Shown one piece after another: positions 40,711 through 49,071 of a stretch of 64,000 nt of DNA. Under the pieces are notes generated by a model. That model saw nothing but the letters and a program-made list of their open reading frames with translations, was not told the origin of the DNA and did no database searches. How positions within the stretch are numbered: position 1 is the stretch's first letter; every line of letters begins with the position of its first letter. A program made the translations under genes and the position numbers. Where the stretch lies: contig NZ_OOHJ01000006.1 in the NCBI RefSeq assembly GCF_900323885.1, positions 434,001 to 498,000 of the forward strand, given 5' to 3'. The DNA comes from [Actinomadura] parvosata subsp. kistnae. GTDB taxonomy: Bacteria; Actinomycetota; Actinomycetes; Streptosporangiales; Streptosporangiaceae.

Positions 40711-42009
40711 ATGTCCGCCCCCTCCATCTCACGCCGTCGCCTCCTGAGCGTGCCCCTGACGCTCGGGGCCGCGGCGGTGCTGCCCGGCTGCGCCGTACCC
40801 AGAGTCGACCGCATCGACGACAGCGGCGGCCCGGCCCGGCTCAACGCCCTGTTCATGAAGCAGGCCAGCTACAGCGAGGAGGACGTGCGCGCCATGCTCG
40901 CGTCCTTCCACGAACTCCACCCCGACATCACCGTGCGGCCGACGTTCGTCGCGTTCGAGGCGCTGCACGACAAGATCGTGGTGTCCGCGCCGGCCGGCAC
41001 GTACGACGTGGTGCTCATCGACTGCACCTGGCCGGCCGAGCTGGCCGGCAAGAACATGTTGCTCGACGTCACCGACCGCTACGACCCCGCCTGGCAGGCG
41101 GACATCCTGGCCGGCACGCTCGGCGGCGTCTCGTACCGGGGCCGCAGGTACGGCGTGCCGTGGAGCCCGGGCGCGAAGATGTTCTTCTACAACGCCGAAA
41201 TGATCAAGCGGGCCGGCGTCGAGGAGACTTCCCTGGCCACCTGGGACGGCGTCGTGGAGGCCGCCAGGGCGCTGAAGGCCAAGCGGGTGGTCGAGCACCC
41301 GCTGGTGTGGAGCTGGGCCCACGCCGAGGCGCTGATGTGCGACTACGCGCAGCTCCTCGGCGCGTTCGACGGGCGCTTCCTCGACGAGAACGGCAGGGCG
41401 GCCTTCCACACCGGCGGCGGGGTGCGGGCCCTGGAGTGGATGCGGCGGACGCTGGAGGAGGGGCTCAGCGCCCCCTCCTCGGTCAAGCTCCTGGAGGACG
41501 ACGTCAAGAAGGTCGTCTGCCAGGGGGCCGCCGCCATCGCCCTGAACTGGGACTACATGTACGCCGAGGCCAACGACCCCAAGCAGTCGAAGATCGTCGG
41601 CCGGCTGAAGCCCGCACTCGCGCCCAAGGGCCCGACCGGCAAGGGCCCGGCGGCCAACGGCTCGATGGGCCTGTCGGTCATGGCGACCTCCCGGCGGCCG
41701 GACGCCGCCTGGCAGCTCGTCACGTACCTGACCGGCAAGGAGAACCAGCTCCGCTACGCCAGGAACACCCTGCCGGTGTGGAAGAGCGCCTACCGCGACC
41801 CCGTGCTCACCACCGGCCCGCAGGCGCCGCTGGTGGCGGCCGAGCAGGCCCAGCTCGAATCGCTGGTCGAGCGGCCGGCGGTGGCGCAGTACAACGCGGT
41901 CAGCCAGCAGATCCAGGCCGCGGTGCAGTCGTGCCTGGTCACCGGCACCCCGGCGGCGCAGGCCCTGGCAGCGGCCGCCGCCCGGGTCAACGAGATCATT
42001 GGAGACTGA
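40711..42009 (+). CDS. ABC sugar-binding lipoprotein (family 1 solute-binding)
   Basis: A 432-residue extracellular solute-binding protein. The signal peptide has a twin-Arg-like start (ISRRRLLSVPL) and the lipobox LPGC near residue 27, so it is a lipid-anchored exporter-side receptor. The mature part has the family-1 features (FEALHDKIVVSAPAGTYDVVLIDCTW, RYGVPWSPGAKMFFYNAEMIKRAGV, WQLVTYLTGKENQLRYA). It delivers a sugar, probably an amino sugar or oligosaccharide given the downstream genes, to the two permeases. Confidence 0.9.
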   Translation: MSAPSISRRRLLSVPLTLGAAAVLPGCAVPRVDRIDDSGGPARLNALFMKQASYSEEDVRAMLASFHELHPDITVRPTFVAFEALHDKIVVSAPAGTYDVVLIDCTWPAELAGKNMLLDVTDRYDPAWQADILAGTLGGVSYRGRRYGVPWSPGAKMFFYNAEMIKRAGVEETSLATWDGVVEAARALKAKRVVEHPLVWSWAHAEALMCDYAQLLGAFDGRFLDENGRAAFHTGGGVRALEWMRRTLEEGLSAPSSVKLLEDDVKKVVCQGAAAIALNWDYMYAEANDPKQSKIVGRLKPALAPKGPTGKGPAANGSMGLSVMATSRRPDAAWQLVTYLTGKENQLRYARNTLPVWKSAYRDPVLTTGPQAPLVAAEQAQLESLVERPAVAQYNAVSQQIQAAVQSCLVTGTPAAQALAAAAARVNEIIGD

Positions 42010-42011
42010 CC

Positions 42012-42911
42012 GTGACCGCTCAAGGCAGGAACGAGCGGCAGTGGCCGCTGGCCCTGGCCCTGCTCGCCCCGTCGCTGATCGTGGTGCTCGGAGTCGTGCT
42101 CTACCCCATGGGCCGCACGCTCGTGCTCTCCTTCCTCGACGCCACCTCGGCGCTGCAGGACGCGTTCGACTTCGTCGGGCTGGACAACTACACCGAGCTG
42201 CTGTCGGACTCCGGCTTCTGGGCCACGGTCCGGCGTACGGCGGTGTTCACCGTCTTCTCCACCGTGGTGGAGCTGGGCGTCGGGATGCTGCTGGCGCAGT
42301 TCCTCAACCAGCGCATCCGCGGCCAGTGGTTCTTCCGCAGCCTGGTCGTCCTGGCCTGGGCGCTGCCCACGATCGTCGGCGCCAACATGTGGCGCTGGAT
42401 CCTGCACCCCGAGTACGGCGCGCTCAACGGCCTGCTCACGCAGGCCGGCCTGCTCGACACCTACCAGGACTGGATCGGCGGCCCGCAGCAGGCGCTGTTC
42501 GTGGTGGCGCTGGTGGACGCCTGGAAGACGACGCCCCTGGTGGCGATCCTGCTGCTGGCCTCCATGCAGACCATCGGCGACGACGTCTACGAGGCCGCCG
42601 CCATGGACGGGGCGGGCCCGGTGCGCCGCTTCCTGTCGATCACGGTGCCCATGCTCAAGCCCGCCATCGCGATCGTGCTGGTGCTGCGGACGATCGAGGC
42701 GTTCAAGGTGTTCGACATCATCTACATCATCACCAGGGGCGGGCCCGACTCCGGCACCACCACGATGGCCTTCTACACCTACTTGCAGGCCTTCTCCAAC
42801 CAGCAGTTCAGCATCGGCTCCGCGGCCGCGTACCTCACCGTGCTGTTCATCTTCGTGCTGTCGCTGGTGTACCTGCGCATGCTCCGCACCGAGACGAAGG
42901 GGCTCGTGTGA
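42012..42911 (+). CDS. Sugar ABC permease, MalF/UgpA type
   Basis: A 299-residue inner-membrane permease with six predicted helices and the EAA loop EAAAMDGAGPVRRFLSITVPMLKP that docks the ATPase. It starts with GTG at 42012, two bases after the binding-protein stop, with TGGAGA just upstream. Forms a heterodimer with the next gene. No ATPase gene is present in the operon; actinobacteria often use a shared MsiK-type ATPase encoded elsewhere. Confidence 0.9.
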   Translation: MTAQGRNERQWPLALALLAPSLIVVLGVVLYPMGRTLVLSFLDATSALQDAFDFVGLDNYTELLSDSGFWATVRRTAVFTVFSTVVELGVGMLLAQFLNQRIRGQWFFRSLVVLAWALPTIVGANMWRWILHPEYGALNGLLTQAGLLDTYQDWIGGPQQALFVVALVDAWKTTPLVAILLLASMQTIGDDVYEAAAMDGAGPVRRFLSITVPMLKPAIAIVLVLRTIEAFKVFDIIYIITRGGPDSGTTTMAFYTYLQAFSNQQFSIGSAAAYLTVLFIFVLSLVYLRMLRTETKGLV

Positions 42912-43752
42912 AACCCTCCCGCTCCTACTACATGGCCATGTACGCCTGCGGCACGCTGCTCGCGCTGGCCGTGCTCGGCCCGTTCGCGCTGCTGGTGCTG
43001 GCCAGCGTGGCGCAGCCGGCCGACCTGCTGGGCAGGCCGCCCGCCTGTGGCCCGATCGGCCGACCCTCGACCGATACGTGGCGATCTTCACCGAGGCGAC
43101 CGGCGGCGTGGCGGGCGACTTCCGCGCGGCCCTGGTCAACTCCCTGCTGGTGGCCGCGTGCAGCGTCGCGGTCAGCCTGGTGACCGGGGTGCTCGGCGCC
43201 TACGCCTTCGCCCGGCTGCGTTTCCGCGGGCGGGGGTTCGTGCTGTTCCTGTTCATGCTGACGTACATGATGCCGCCGCTCGCCCTGGTGGTGCCGCTGT
43301 ACCTGGCGGGCGCGGCGCTCGACCTGCTCGACACGCGGACCGCGCTGACCGTCGTCTACTGCTCGCTGACCACGCCGTTCGTGCTGTGGCTGCTGTCGGG
43401 GTACTTCCGCGCGCTGCCGGCCGAGCTGGAGGAGGCCGCCCGCATCGACGGCTGCACCCGCGTCGGCGCGCTCGTGCGGATCGTGCTGCCGGTGGCGCGG
43501 CCCGGGCTGATCTCGGCGGGGCTGCTGGCGTTCCTCATGGCCTGGGACGAATTCTTCTACGCCCTCGTCTTCACCTCCTCGCCCGCCTCCAAGACCGTAC
43601 CGGTGGCGCTGGCCGAGTTCACCGGCCGCTACAGCCTGGACTTCGGGCAGATGGCGGCCGGCGGGCTGCTGGCCGCGGTCCCGCCGGTGCTCATCGCCCT
43701 GTTCTTCCAGAAGCACATCACCCGCGGCCTGGCCGCGGGCGCCGTCAAGTAA
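42908..43752 (+). pseudogene. Sugar ABC permease, MalG/UgpE type, with one frameshift
   Basis: GTG at 42908 overlaps the first permease stop (GTGTGA). MAMYACGTLLALAVLGPFALLVLASVAQPADLLGRPP is in one frame; near 43040 homology continues one frame over (RLWPDRPTLDRYVAIFTEATGG) and on through the EAA loop EEAARIDGCTRVGALVRIVLPVARPG to 43752. The shift equals one missing C in gccgcccgcc. Everything else in the operon is intact, so I suspect a sequence error; if real, transport would fail or depend on internal initiation at 43078. Confidence 0.85.
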
Positions 43753-43764
43753 GGAATGGTTCCC

Positions 43765-44733
43765 ATGTCACAGATTTCCCTGGCAGAGGCGCTGGAACGG
43801 CAGCCGGACGCGCTGGCCGCCGCCGTGCGTACGCTCGGCGAGCAACTCGCGGACCCGTCGGCGTGGCCCGCGCCGCGCCGGCCGCTGTTCGTGGCGATGG
43901 GCGCCAGCCACGCGGCGCTCGCCGCCTGCGTGCACCGGCTGCGAACGGCCGGCATCTGGGCCTCCCGCACCGGGTGCGGCCCCGTCGGCGATGCCGATCT
44001 GGTGGTCGGCGTGTCCCAGTCGGGCCGCAGCGCGGAGACCGTGGCGACGCTGCGCGAGGCGCCGGCGGAGCGGCGGCTGGCCGTGGTGAACGTGGCGCCG
44101 TCGCCGCTGGCGGAGCTGGCCGGGCGGGTGTTGTCGTGCGGGAGCGTGGCGGACTCGAAGGTCTCGACCTCAGGCTTCAGCGTCACCCTGGCCGCGCTGG
44201 GGATGCTGAGCGACGTGTGGGCCGGCGGGCGGCCGGACCCCGTGTGGCCCACGCTGCCCGGCCTGCTCGCGGTGGACCTTCCGCCGGTCGCCGAGCAGGT
44301 CGCCGGCTGCGTCGCCGTCGACGTCGTGGGCGGCGGCGCCTCGCTCACCGCCGCCGAGGAGGGAGCGCTGATGCTGCGAGAGGCGTGCCGGCTGCCCGCC
44401 ACCCCGTACGAGACCCGGCAGTACCTGCACGGGCCCATGGAGTCGGCGGGCCCGCGGACCGCGCACGTCATCATCGGCGGCGAGCGCGAGGCGGAGCTGG
44501 CCGCCCAGCTCGCCGGGGCCGGTCACGTGACCGTCTACGTGGGGCCGTGCCAGAGCGCCGTACCGCGGGTGGCGGTGCCTGCGATCCCGGCCGTGGCCAG
44601 GGCGATCCTGGAGAACGCGGTGCTCCAGCGGCTCGTGGCGGCGGTGGCGGGCGTGCGCGGCGTGCCGGTGGGCGAGTTCCGCTTCTCCGTGGGCGACACG
44701 AAAGTGGACTCGGCCGCGGCGGAAGCCGTATGA
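43765..44733 (+). CDS. SIS-domain sugar isomerase (AgaS/GlmS-like)
   Basis: A 322-residue protein with two SIS domains: PLFVAMGASHAAL and DADLVVGVSQSGRSAETVATLREA near 35-110 (Ser-rich phosphosugar loop), then EEGALMLREACRLPATPYETRQYLHGPMES near 200-230, typical of GlmS-type isomerase halves. It lacks the glutaminase domain, so it probably deaminates or isomerises a hexosamine phosphate. The ATG at 43765 with AAGGAA 8 bases upstream is favoured over the ATG at 43756. Follows the permeases. Confidence 0.87.
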   Translation: MSQISLAEALERQPDALAAAVRTLGEQLADPSAWPAPRRPLFVAMGASHAALAACVHRLRTAGIWASRTGCGPVGDADLVVGVSQSGRSAETVATLREAPAERRLAVVNVAPSPLAELAGRVLSCGSVADSKVSTSGFSVTLAALGMLSDVWAGGRPDPVWPTLPGLLAVDLPPVAEQVAGCVAVDVVGGGASLTAAEEGALMLREACRLPATPYETRQYLHGPMESAGPRTAHVIIGGEREAELAAQLAGAGHVTVYVGPCQSAVPRVAVPAIPAVARAILENAVLQRLVAAVAGVRGVPVGEFRFSVGDTKVDSAAAEAV

Positions 44734-45668
44734 ACCGGCGGGCCGGCGACGTGCCCCCGCGGGTCGCCGTCGGCGTCGACGTGGGCGGCACCAAGACCCA
44801 CTGGCGGGCCGTGGACGCCGACACGGGCGACCTCGTGGCGGACCGCGTCGTGCCCAGCGAGCTCGGCACCGGCCTGCGCGACCTGGCCGCCTGGCTGGCC
44901 GCCCACCTGCGCGGCAGCGGCCTCCGATACGACGCGGTGGGCGTGGGCGCGCACGGCTGCGACAGCCCGGCCCTCTGCCGCACCCTTCAGTCCGAGCTCG
45001 TCGCCAGGCTCGACGTCCCGGTACGGGTCGTCAACGACGCCCACCTGCTCCCGCACGCGGCGGGCCTGCCGGGGGCCATCGGCGTGGTCGCCGGTACCGG
45101 CTCGGTCGCCGCGGGCACCGGCCCGGACGGCGAGCCCCTGCTGGCCGGCGGGTGGGGATGGGCCCTGGGGGACGAGGGGTCGGCAGCGGGCCTGGTGCGC
45201 GAGGCCGTACGCGCGGCCTACGCCCGCCACGACGCCGGCCTGCCCCCGGACGAGCTGACCACCCGCCTGCTCACGGCCTTCGAGGCGGCGGAGGTGGCGG
45301 CCCTGTCCCAGGCGATGACCCGCTCACCGGGCGCCGAGGAATGGGGGCGGCACGTCCCGCTGGTCTTCGAGGCCGCGGCGGAGGGGTCGGCGAGCGCGGT
45401 CCGGGTCGTCGAGGAGGGCGCGCGGGCCCTGGCGGGGCTGGTGGACACGCTCATCGCGCGTGGAGCGTCCGCCCCGGCGGTGGTCGCCGCCGGGGGAGTG
45501 ATCACCAAACAGCCGCTGCTGTTCGCGGCGCTGAGGGACGCGGTGCGCGAGCGCCATCCCCAGGTGCCCGTGGTGTTGCTAAAGGAGGCGCCGGTGCGGG
45601 GGGCGCTGAGCCTGGCGCGCGAGCTGCTGGGCGTCCGCCGTCCCCGGCCGGGGGAGGAGGGCGGGTAG
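44730..45668 (+). CDS. BadF/BcrA-type sugar kinase (N-acetylglucosamine kinase-like)
   Basis: A 312-residue ASKHA-fold kinase: phosphate-1 loop VGVDVGGTKTHWRAVD near residue 15, VVNDAHLLPHA near 95, phosphate-2 region GVVAGTGSVAAGTG near 115, and GWGWALGDEGSAAGLVREAV, the signature of eukaryotic-like GlcNAc kinases. It would phosphorylate an incoming amino sugar for the SIS isomerase. ATG overlaps the isomerase stop (ATGA). Last gene of the ROK-controlled operon. Confidence 0.87.
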   Translation: MNRRAGDVPPRVAVGVDVGGTKTHWRAVDADTGDLVADRVVPSELGTGLRDLAAWLAAHLRGSGLRYDAVGVGAHGCDSPALCRTLQSELVARLDVPVRVVNDAHLLPHAAGLPGAIGVVAGTGSVAAGTGPDGEPLLAGGWGWALGDEGSAAGLVREAVRAAYARHDAGLPPDELTTRLLTAFEAAEVAALSQAMTRSPGAEEWGRHVPLVFEAAAEGSASAVRVVEEGARALAGLVDTLIARGASAPAVVAAGGVITKQPLLFAALRDAVRERHPQVPVVLLKEAPVRGALSLARELLGVRRPRPGEEGG

Positions 45669-45691
45669 CTCGGCGGCCACGGTCGTGGAGG

Positions 45692-45709
45692 GCCTGCGGT
45701 GCCGCAGGC
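45692..45709. terminator. Hairpin at end of sugar operon
   Basis: GCCTGCGG-TG-CCGCAGGC (45692-45709) is a strong stem (7 bp with a 4-base loop) followed by tctcaatt, 23 bases past the kinase stop and before the convergent TetR gene. It could serve both directions. Confidence 0.5.
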
Positions 45710-45822
45710 TCTCAATTATCGGAATGCCGGCGTGCCAGGAAGGAAGCGTGACCACCGGCGAGCCGGCGACCGCGACCCGGCTGTGCCCGGCCTGCCCTCG
45801 CCGCCTCGCACGCGGGTGGCCG

Positions 45823-46410
45823 TCACCGCGCCCTGATGCCGTTGAGTATCAGGGCGATGACCGCCTCCGCCTCCGCCGCGGTCCCGGGGGAGCGCCACTC
45901 CGCGGCATGTGCCGGGTTGTGGAAGCGGCTGGTCGCGTCGAGGATCGCGCGGGCGGTCACCTCGGGGTCGCCGGGCGCGAAGTCGCCGACGGCGATGCCG
46001 TCCTCGACGATGGCGCGGATCTGGGCGAGCAGGTCGGCGACATGGGCGGACGACACGCTGCTGTGCTCCGTCGCCAGCACCCGGAAGGTGGCGAACAGCT
46101 CCGGATCGTTGTCCGCTTTGGCCCATTTCTGGGTGAACATGGCGGTGAGCAGAGCACGCAGCCGCTCGGACGGGGTCAGCCCTGGATCTCGCACTGCCGC
46201 CGCGAGCTCCTCGCGCACCCGGTCGAGCCAGCGCCGGATCACGGCCTCGCGCAGCGCCGCCTTGGACGGGAAGTGCCGGTACACGCTGCCGTGGCTCACC
46301 CCGAGGACCCGCGCGACGTCGAGCACCGTGGTCTTGTCGGGCCCGTGGCGGCGCAGCACCTCCTCGGTGGCGGACACGATCGTCTCCGCGTCGAGCGGCT
46401 CCGCGCGCAT
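45823..46410 (-). CDS. TetR/AcrR-family transcriptional regulator
   Basis: A 195-residue regulator: DAETIVSATEEVLRRHGPDKTTVLDVARVLGVSHGSVYRHFPSKAALREAVI is the HTH. The C-terminal part (ATSRFHNPAHAAEWRSPG) matches the TetR_C_15-type group. The ATG at 46410 is set by GGAGGAGG a few bases upstream; a longer frame crosses the operator. It diverges from the quinone oxidoreductase and serine hydrolase genes, its likely targets. Confidence 0.87.
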   Translation of the reverse strand: MRAEPLDAETIVSATEEVLRRHGPDKTTVLDVARVLGVSHGSVYRHFPSKAALREAVIRRWLDRVREELAAAVRDPGLTPSERLRALLTAMFTQKWAKADNDPELFATFRVLATEHSSVSSAHVADLLAQIRAIVEDGIAVGDFAPGDPEVTARAILDATSRFHNPAHAAEWRSPGTAAEAEAVIALILNGIRAR

Positions 46411-46468
46411 AGGACCTCCTCCGTTCCCGGCAGTGGACCGTACGTCGATCAGCCGGCCGAAGTCAAAC

Positions 46469-46490
46469 TGACAAAAATTGAAATCTGTCA
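46469..46490. promoter_or_regulatory. TetR operator TGACA-N12-TGTCA
   Basis: TGACAAAAATTGAAATCTGTCA is a 22-bp inverted repeat in the only AT-rich part of the 137-bp region between the divergent TetR and oxidoreductase genes. It is the probable binding site for that TetR protein on both promoters. Confidence 0.65.
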
Positions 46491-46547
46491 TCCCAAGCCT
46501 GTACGGTTCGGGCGTCGCACCATCACCACGACACCTGAGGACGGATC

Positions 46548-47567
46548 ATGAAAGCCATCGTCCACCGCGACCACGGCGGCCCCGACGTGCTGCGGCTCGT
46601 CGAGCGTGACCTGCCCGAACCCGGCCCCGGCGAGGTTCGCGTGCGGGTCGCCGTGTCCGCGGTCAACCCCACCGACGTGCAGGGCCGCTCCGGCAACCAC
46701 GGGCCCAGGCAGTTCCCGGAGGTCATCCCGCACCTGGACGGCGCCGGTGTGATCGACGCCGTCGGCGAGGGCGTGGACCGGAGCCGGATCGGCGAGCGGG
46801 TCTGGTTGTACCTGGCCGCCGCCGGGCGGCCCACCGGCACCGCCGCCGAGTTCACCACCGTGCCCGCCGACCAGGCCGTGCCGCTGCCCGAGCAGGCGGG
46901 TTTCGAGGTCGGGGCGGCGCTCGGCGTGCCCGCGCTGACCGCCCACCGGGCGCTGACCGTCGCCGAGGACGGGCCGCGGCGCCTGCGTCCCGGATCGATG
47001 GAGGGGAAGGTGGTGCTCGCGGCGGGCGGGGCCGGAGCGGTCGGGCACGCGGTGATCCAGCTCGCCCGCTGGGCCGGCGCGACCGTGATCAGCACGGTCA
47101 GCGGCCCGGACAAGGCCCGGCTGGCCACGGCCGCGGGCGCGCACCACGTGGTCAACTACCGCGAGGGGGATCCGGCCGCCGAGATCCGCACGTTCGCACC
47201 GGACGGCGTCGACCTCGTGGCCGAGGTGGCGCTCGGCGCGAACCTCGCCCTGGACCTGGCCGTGCTGCGCCCGCGCGGGACGATCTCCACCTACGCCAAC
47301 GACGGTGGCAAGCCGGTCGAGCTGAACGTGCCGCAGAACATGGTGCTGAACACCCGCCTGCAGTTCCTGGTGCTCTACACGGCCGGCCCGCAGGCGCGCG
47401 CCGCGGCGGTCGCGGACGTCGCCGCCGCCGTCCGCGACGGCGCCCTGCCGGTCGGCGAGGCGCACGGCCTGCCGCTGATCCGCTTCCCGCTCGACCGCAC
47501 CGCCGACGCGCACCGCGCGATGGAACGCGGCACGGTCGGCAAGGTCCTGGTGGACGTCGCATGGTGA
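46548..47567 (+). CDS. NADPH:quinone oxidoreductase family protein (MDR)
   Basis: A 339-residue MDR protein: MKAIVHRDHGGPDVLRLVERD start, AVNPTDVQGRSGNHGPRQFPEVIPHLDGAG GroES part, and VVLAAGGAGAVGHAVIQLARWAGATVISTVS Rossmann loop. No zinc Cys set. It probably reduces quinones or enals using NADPH. Overlaps the next gene by seven bases. Likely repressed by the divergent TetR protein. Confidence 0.87.
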   Translation: MKAIVHRDHGGPDVLRLVERDLPEPGPGEVRVRVAVSAVNPTDVQGRSGNHGPRQFPEVIPHLDGAGVIDAVGEGVDRSRIGERVWLYLAAAGRPTGTAAEFTTVPADQAVPLPEQAGFEVGAALGVPALTAHRALTVAEDGPRRLRPGSMEGKVVLAAGGAGAVGHAVIQLARWAGATVISTVSGPDKARLATAAGAHHVVNYREGDPAAEIRTFAPDGVDLVAEVALGANLALDLAVLRPRGTISTYANDGGKPVELNVPQNMVLNTRLQFLVLYTAGPQARAAAVADVAAAVRDGALPVGEAHGLPLIRFPLDRTADAHRAMERGTVGKVLVDVAW

Positions 47568-48916
47568 CCGGTTCTCTGCCCCGGAGCACGCCCGCCGAGC
47601 AGGGCGTCGACGCGACCGGAATCGACGCGTTCATCGCCGCCCTCGCCCCCCTGCCGGGCGTCGAGCTGCACAGCCTGATGGTGCTGCGGCACGGTCACGT
47701 GGTGGCCGAGCGGTGGTGGCGTCCGTACCGGCCGGATTCGCCGCGGTTGCTGTACTCGCTGACCAAGAGTTTCGTCTCGACCGCTCTCGGCTTCGCGGTG
47801 GCCGAGGGCCTGGCCGACCTCGACGCCACCGTGCTGTCCTACTTCCCCGAATGGGACGCCCGGGTGAGCGATCCGCGCTCACGCGCCACGCTGGTCCGGC
47901 ACGTGGCCGCGATGGCCGGCGGGCACGCCGGCGAGCGGGAGGAGCAGGCGTACCGGGCGGGGGAGGGTGACATGGCGCTCGGCCTGCTGCTGGTGCCGCC
48001 GGAGTACGAACCCGGCACGTTCTTCGCCTACAACCAGCCGTGCACGAGCACGCTCGCCGCGATCGTGCGGAAGGTCAGCGGCGGCTCCCTGGCCGACTTC
48101 CTGGGGCCCCGGCTGTTCGAGCCGCTGGGCATCGGCACGCACGGCTGGTGGCGCGACCCGGCCGGCGGCGAGTCGGCCCATCTCGGGCTGCACACGACCA
48201 CCGAGGCGATCGCCAAGCTGGGACAGCTCTATCTCGGCAACGGCGTCTGGCAGGGCGAACGGCTCCTGCCGGCGGAATGGGTGGCCGAGGCCACCCGGGC
48301 ACAGGTCGCCACCAGCGACCCTGATCCGGACTGGCGGCAGGGGTACGGCTTCCAGTTCTGGGTCAGCCGGCACGGCTACCGCGCAGCCGGCGCGCACGGC
48401 CAGTTCGCGCTCGTCCTGCCGGAGGCCGACGCGGTGGTGGCGATGACCGCGCAGAGCCCGAACATGCAACAGGTGCTCGACCAGGTGTGGGCGCACCTGC
48501 TGCCGGCCCTGACCGCCGGAAAGGGGCCGGAGGGCCCGTGGCCGGCCCTCACCCCGGACCTGGCCCTTCCGGCGGGCACGGCCGGCGCGATCACCAGGGC
48601 GACCTACCGGCCGGGCCCGGGGAACGCGGCCGGCCGCCTGCGCACGATCGAGCTGAGCCCCGGCGAGATCACCCTGATCGACGACGGCCCGCCGGTCACG
48701 GCGGCACTCGGCCCGGCCGGCCGCTGGACCACCACCGACGTCTGGGCCACCGCCCACGCCTGGTCAGGCGGCGAACTCCACGTCGACGTGGTCTTCCTGG
48801 ACACCCCGCACCGCCTCCGCCTGACCCTGGACCCGGCCGGCGGCACGTTCACGGCGGCCTGGCAGTCGCCCCCGCTCACCCGCCGGCCGCTGGCCCACCT
48901 GCGCATGCCGCGCTAG
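47561..48916 (+). CDS. Serine hydrolase, class C beta-lactamase/EstB fold
   Basis: A 451-residue protein with the SxxK motif in LLYSLTKSFVSTALGF near residue 68, YNQPC (the YxN element) near 158 and HGQFALVLPEAD near 285 in place of the KTG box. These are signs of the beta-lactamase/esterase (PBP4-like) superfamily. No signal peptide is visible, so it is probably a cytoplasmic esterase or amidase. The C-terminal 130 residues form an extra beta domain (DUF3471-like). Co-translated with the oxidoreductase. Confidence 0.85.
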   Translation: MVTGSLPRSTPAEQGVDATGIDAFIAALAPLPGVELHSLMVLRHGHVVAERWWRPYRPDSPRLLYSLTKSFVSTALGFAVAEGLADLDATVLSYFPEWDARVSDPRSRATLVRHVAAMAGGHAGEREEQAYRAGEGDMALGLLLVPPEYEPGTFFAYNQPCTSTLAAIVRKVSGGSLADFLGPRLFEPLGIGTHGWWRDPAGGESAHLGLHTTTEAIAKLGQLYLGNGVWQGERLLPAEWVAEATRAQVATSDPDPDWRQGYGFQFWVSRHGYRAAGAHGQFALVLPEADAVVAMTAQSPNMQQVLDQVWAHLLPALTAGKGPEGPWPALTPDLALPAGTAGAITRATYRPGPGNAAGRLRTIELSPGEITLIDDGPPVTAALGPAGRWTTTDVWATAHAWSGGELHVDVVFLDTPHRLRLTLDPAGGTFTAAWQSPPLTRRPLAHLRMPR

Positions 48917-48963
48917 ACGTCGCGGACCGGTGACACAGCTCGAACCGGACCGGAGGAGGCGTC

Positions 48964-49071
48964 ATGCCCGGCACCACGATTCGCCCGTCCGAGATCCCGA
49001 TCGCCACCGACGCCGCCCTGAACGACCTGCGCACCCCGCATCGCCGCCGGCCCGGCCCCGGGGTGTCATAG
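48964..49071 (+). pseudogene. Epoxide hydrolase N-terminal stub (35 codons)
   Basis: A strong GGAGGAGG ribosome site leads to ATG and IRPSEIPIATDAALNDLRT, which matches the start of epoxide-hydrolase N-terminal domains (IRPF-IEIPDAALDDLR). It then departs and stops after PGPGVS. The end overlaps the 3' end of the GH95 gene on the other strand, suggesting that gene's arrival cut it off. Translation of a 35-residue peptide is possible but functionless. Confidence 0.5.
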
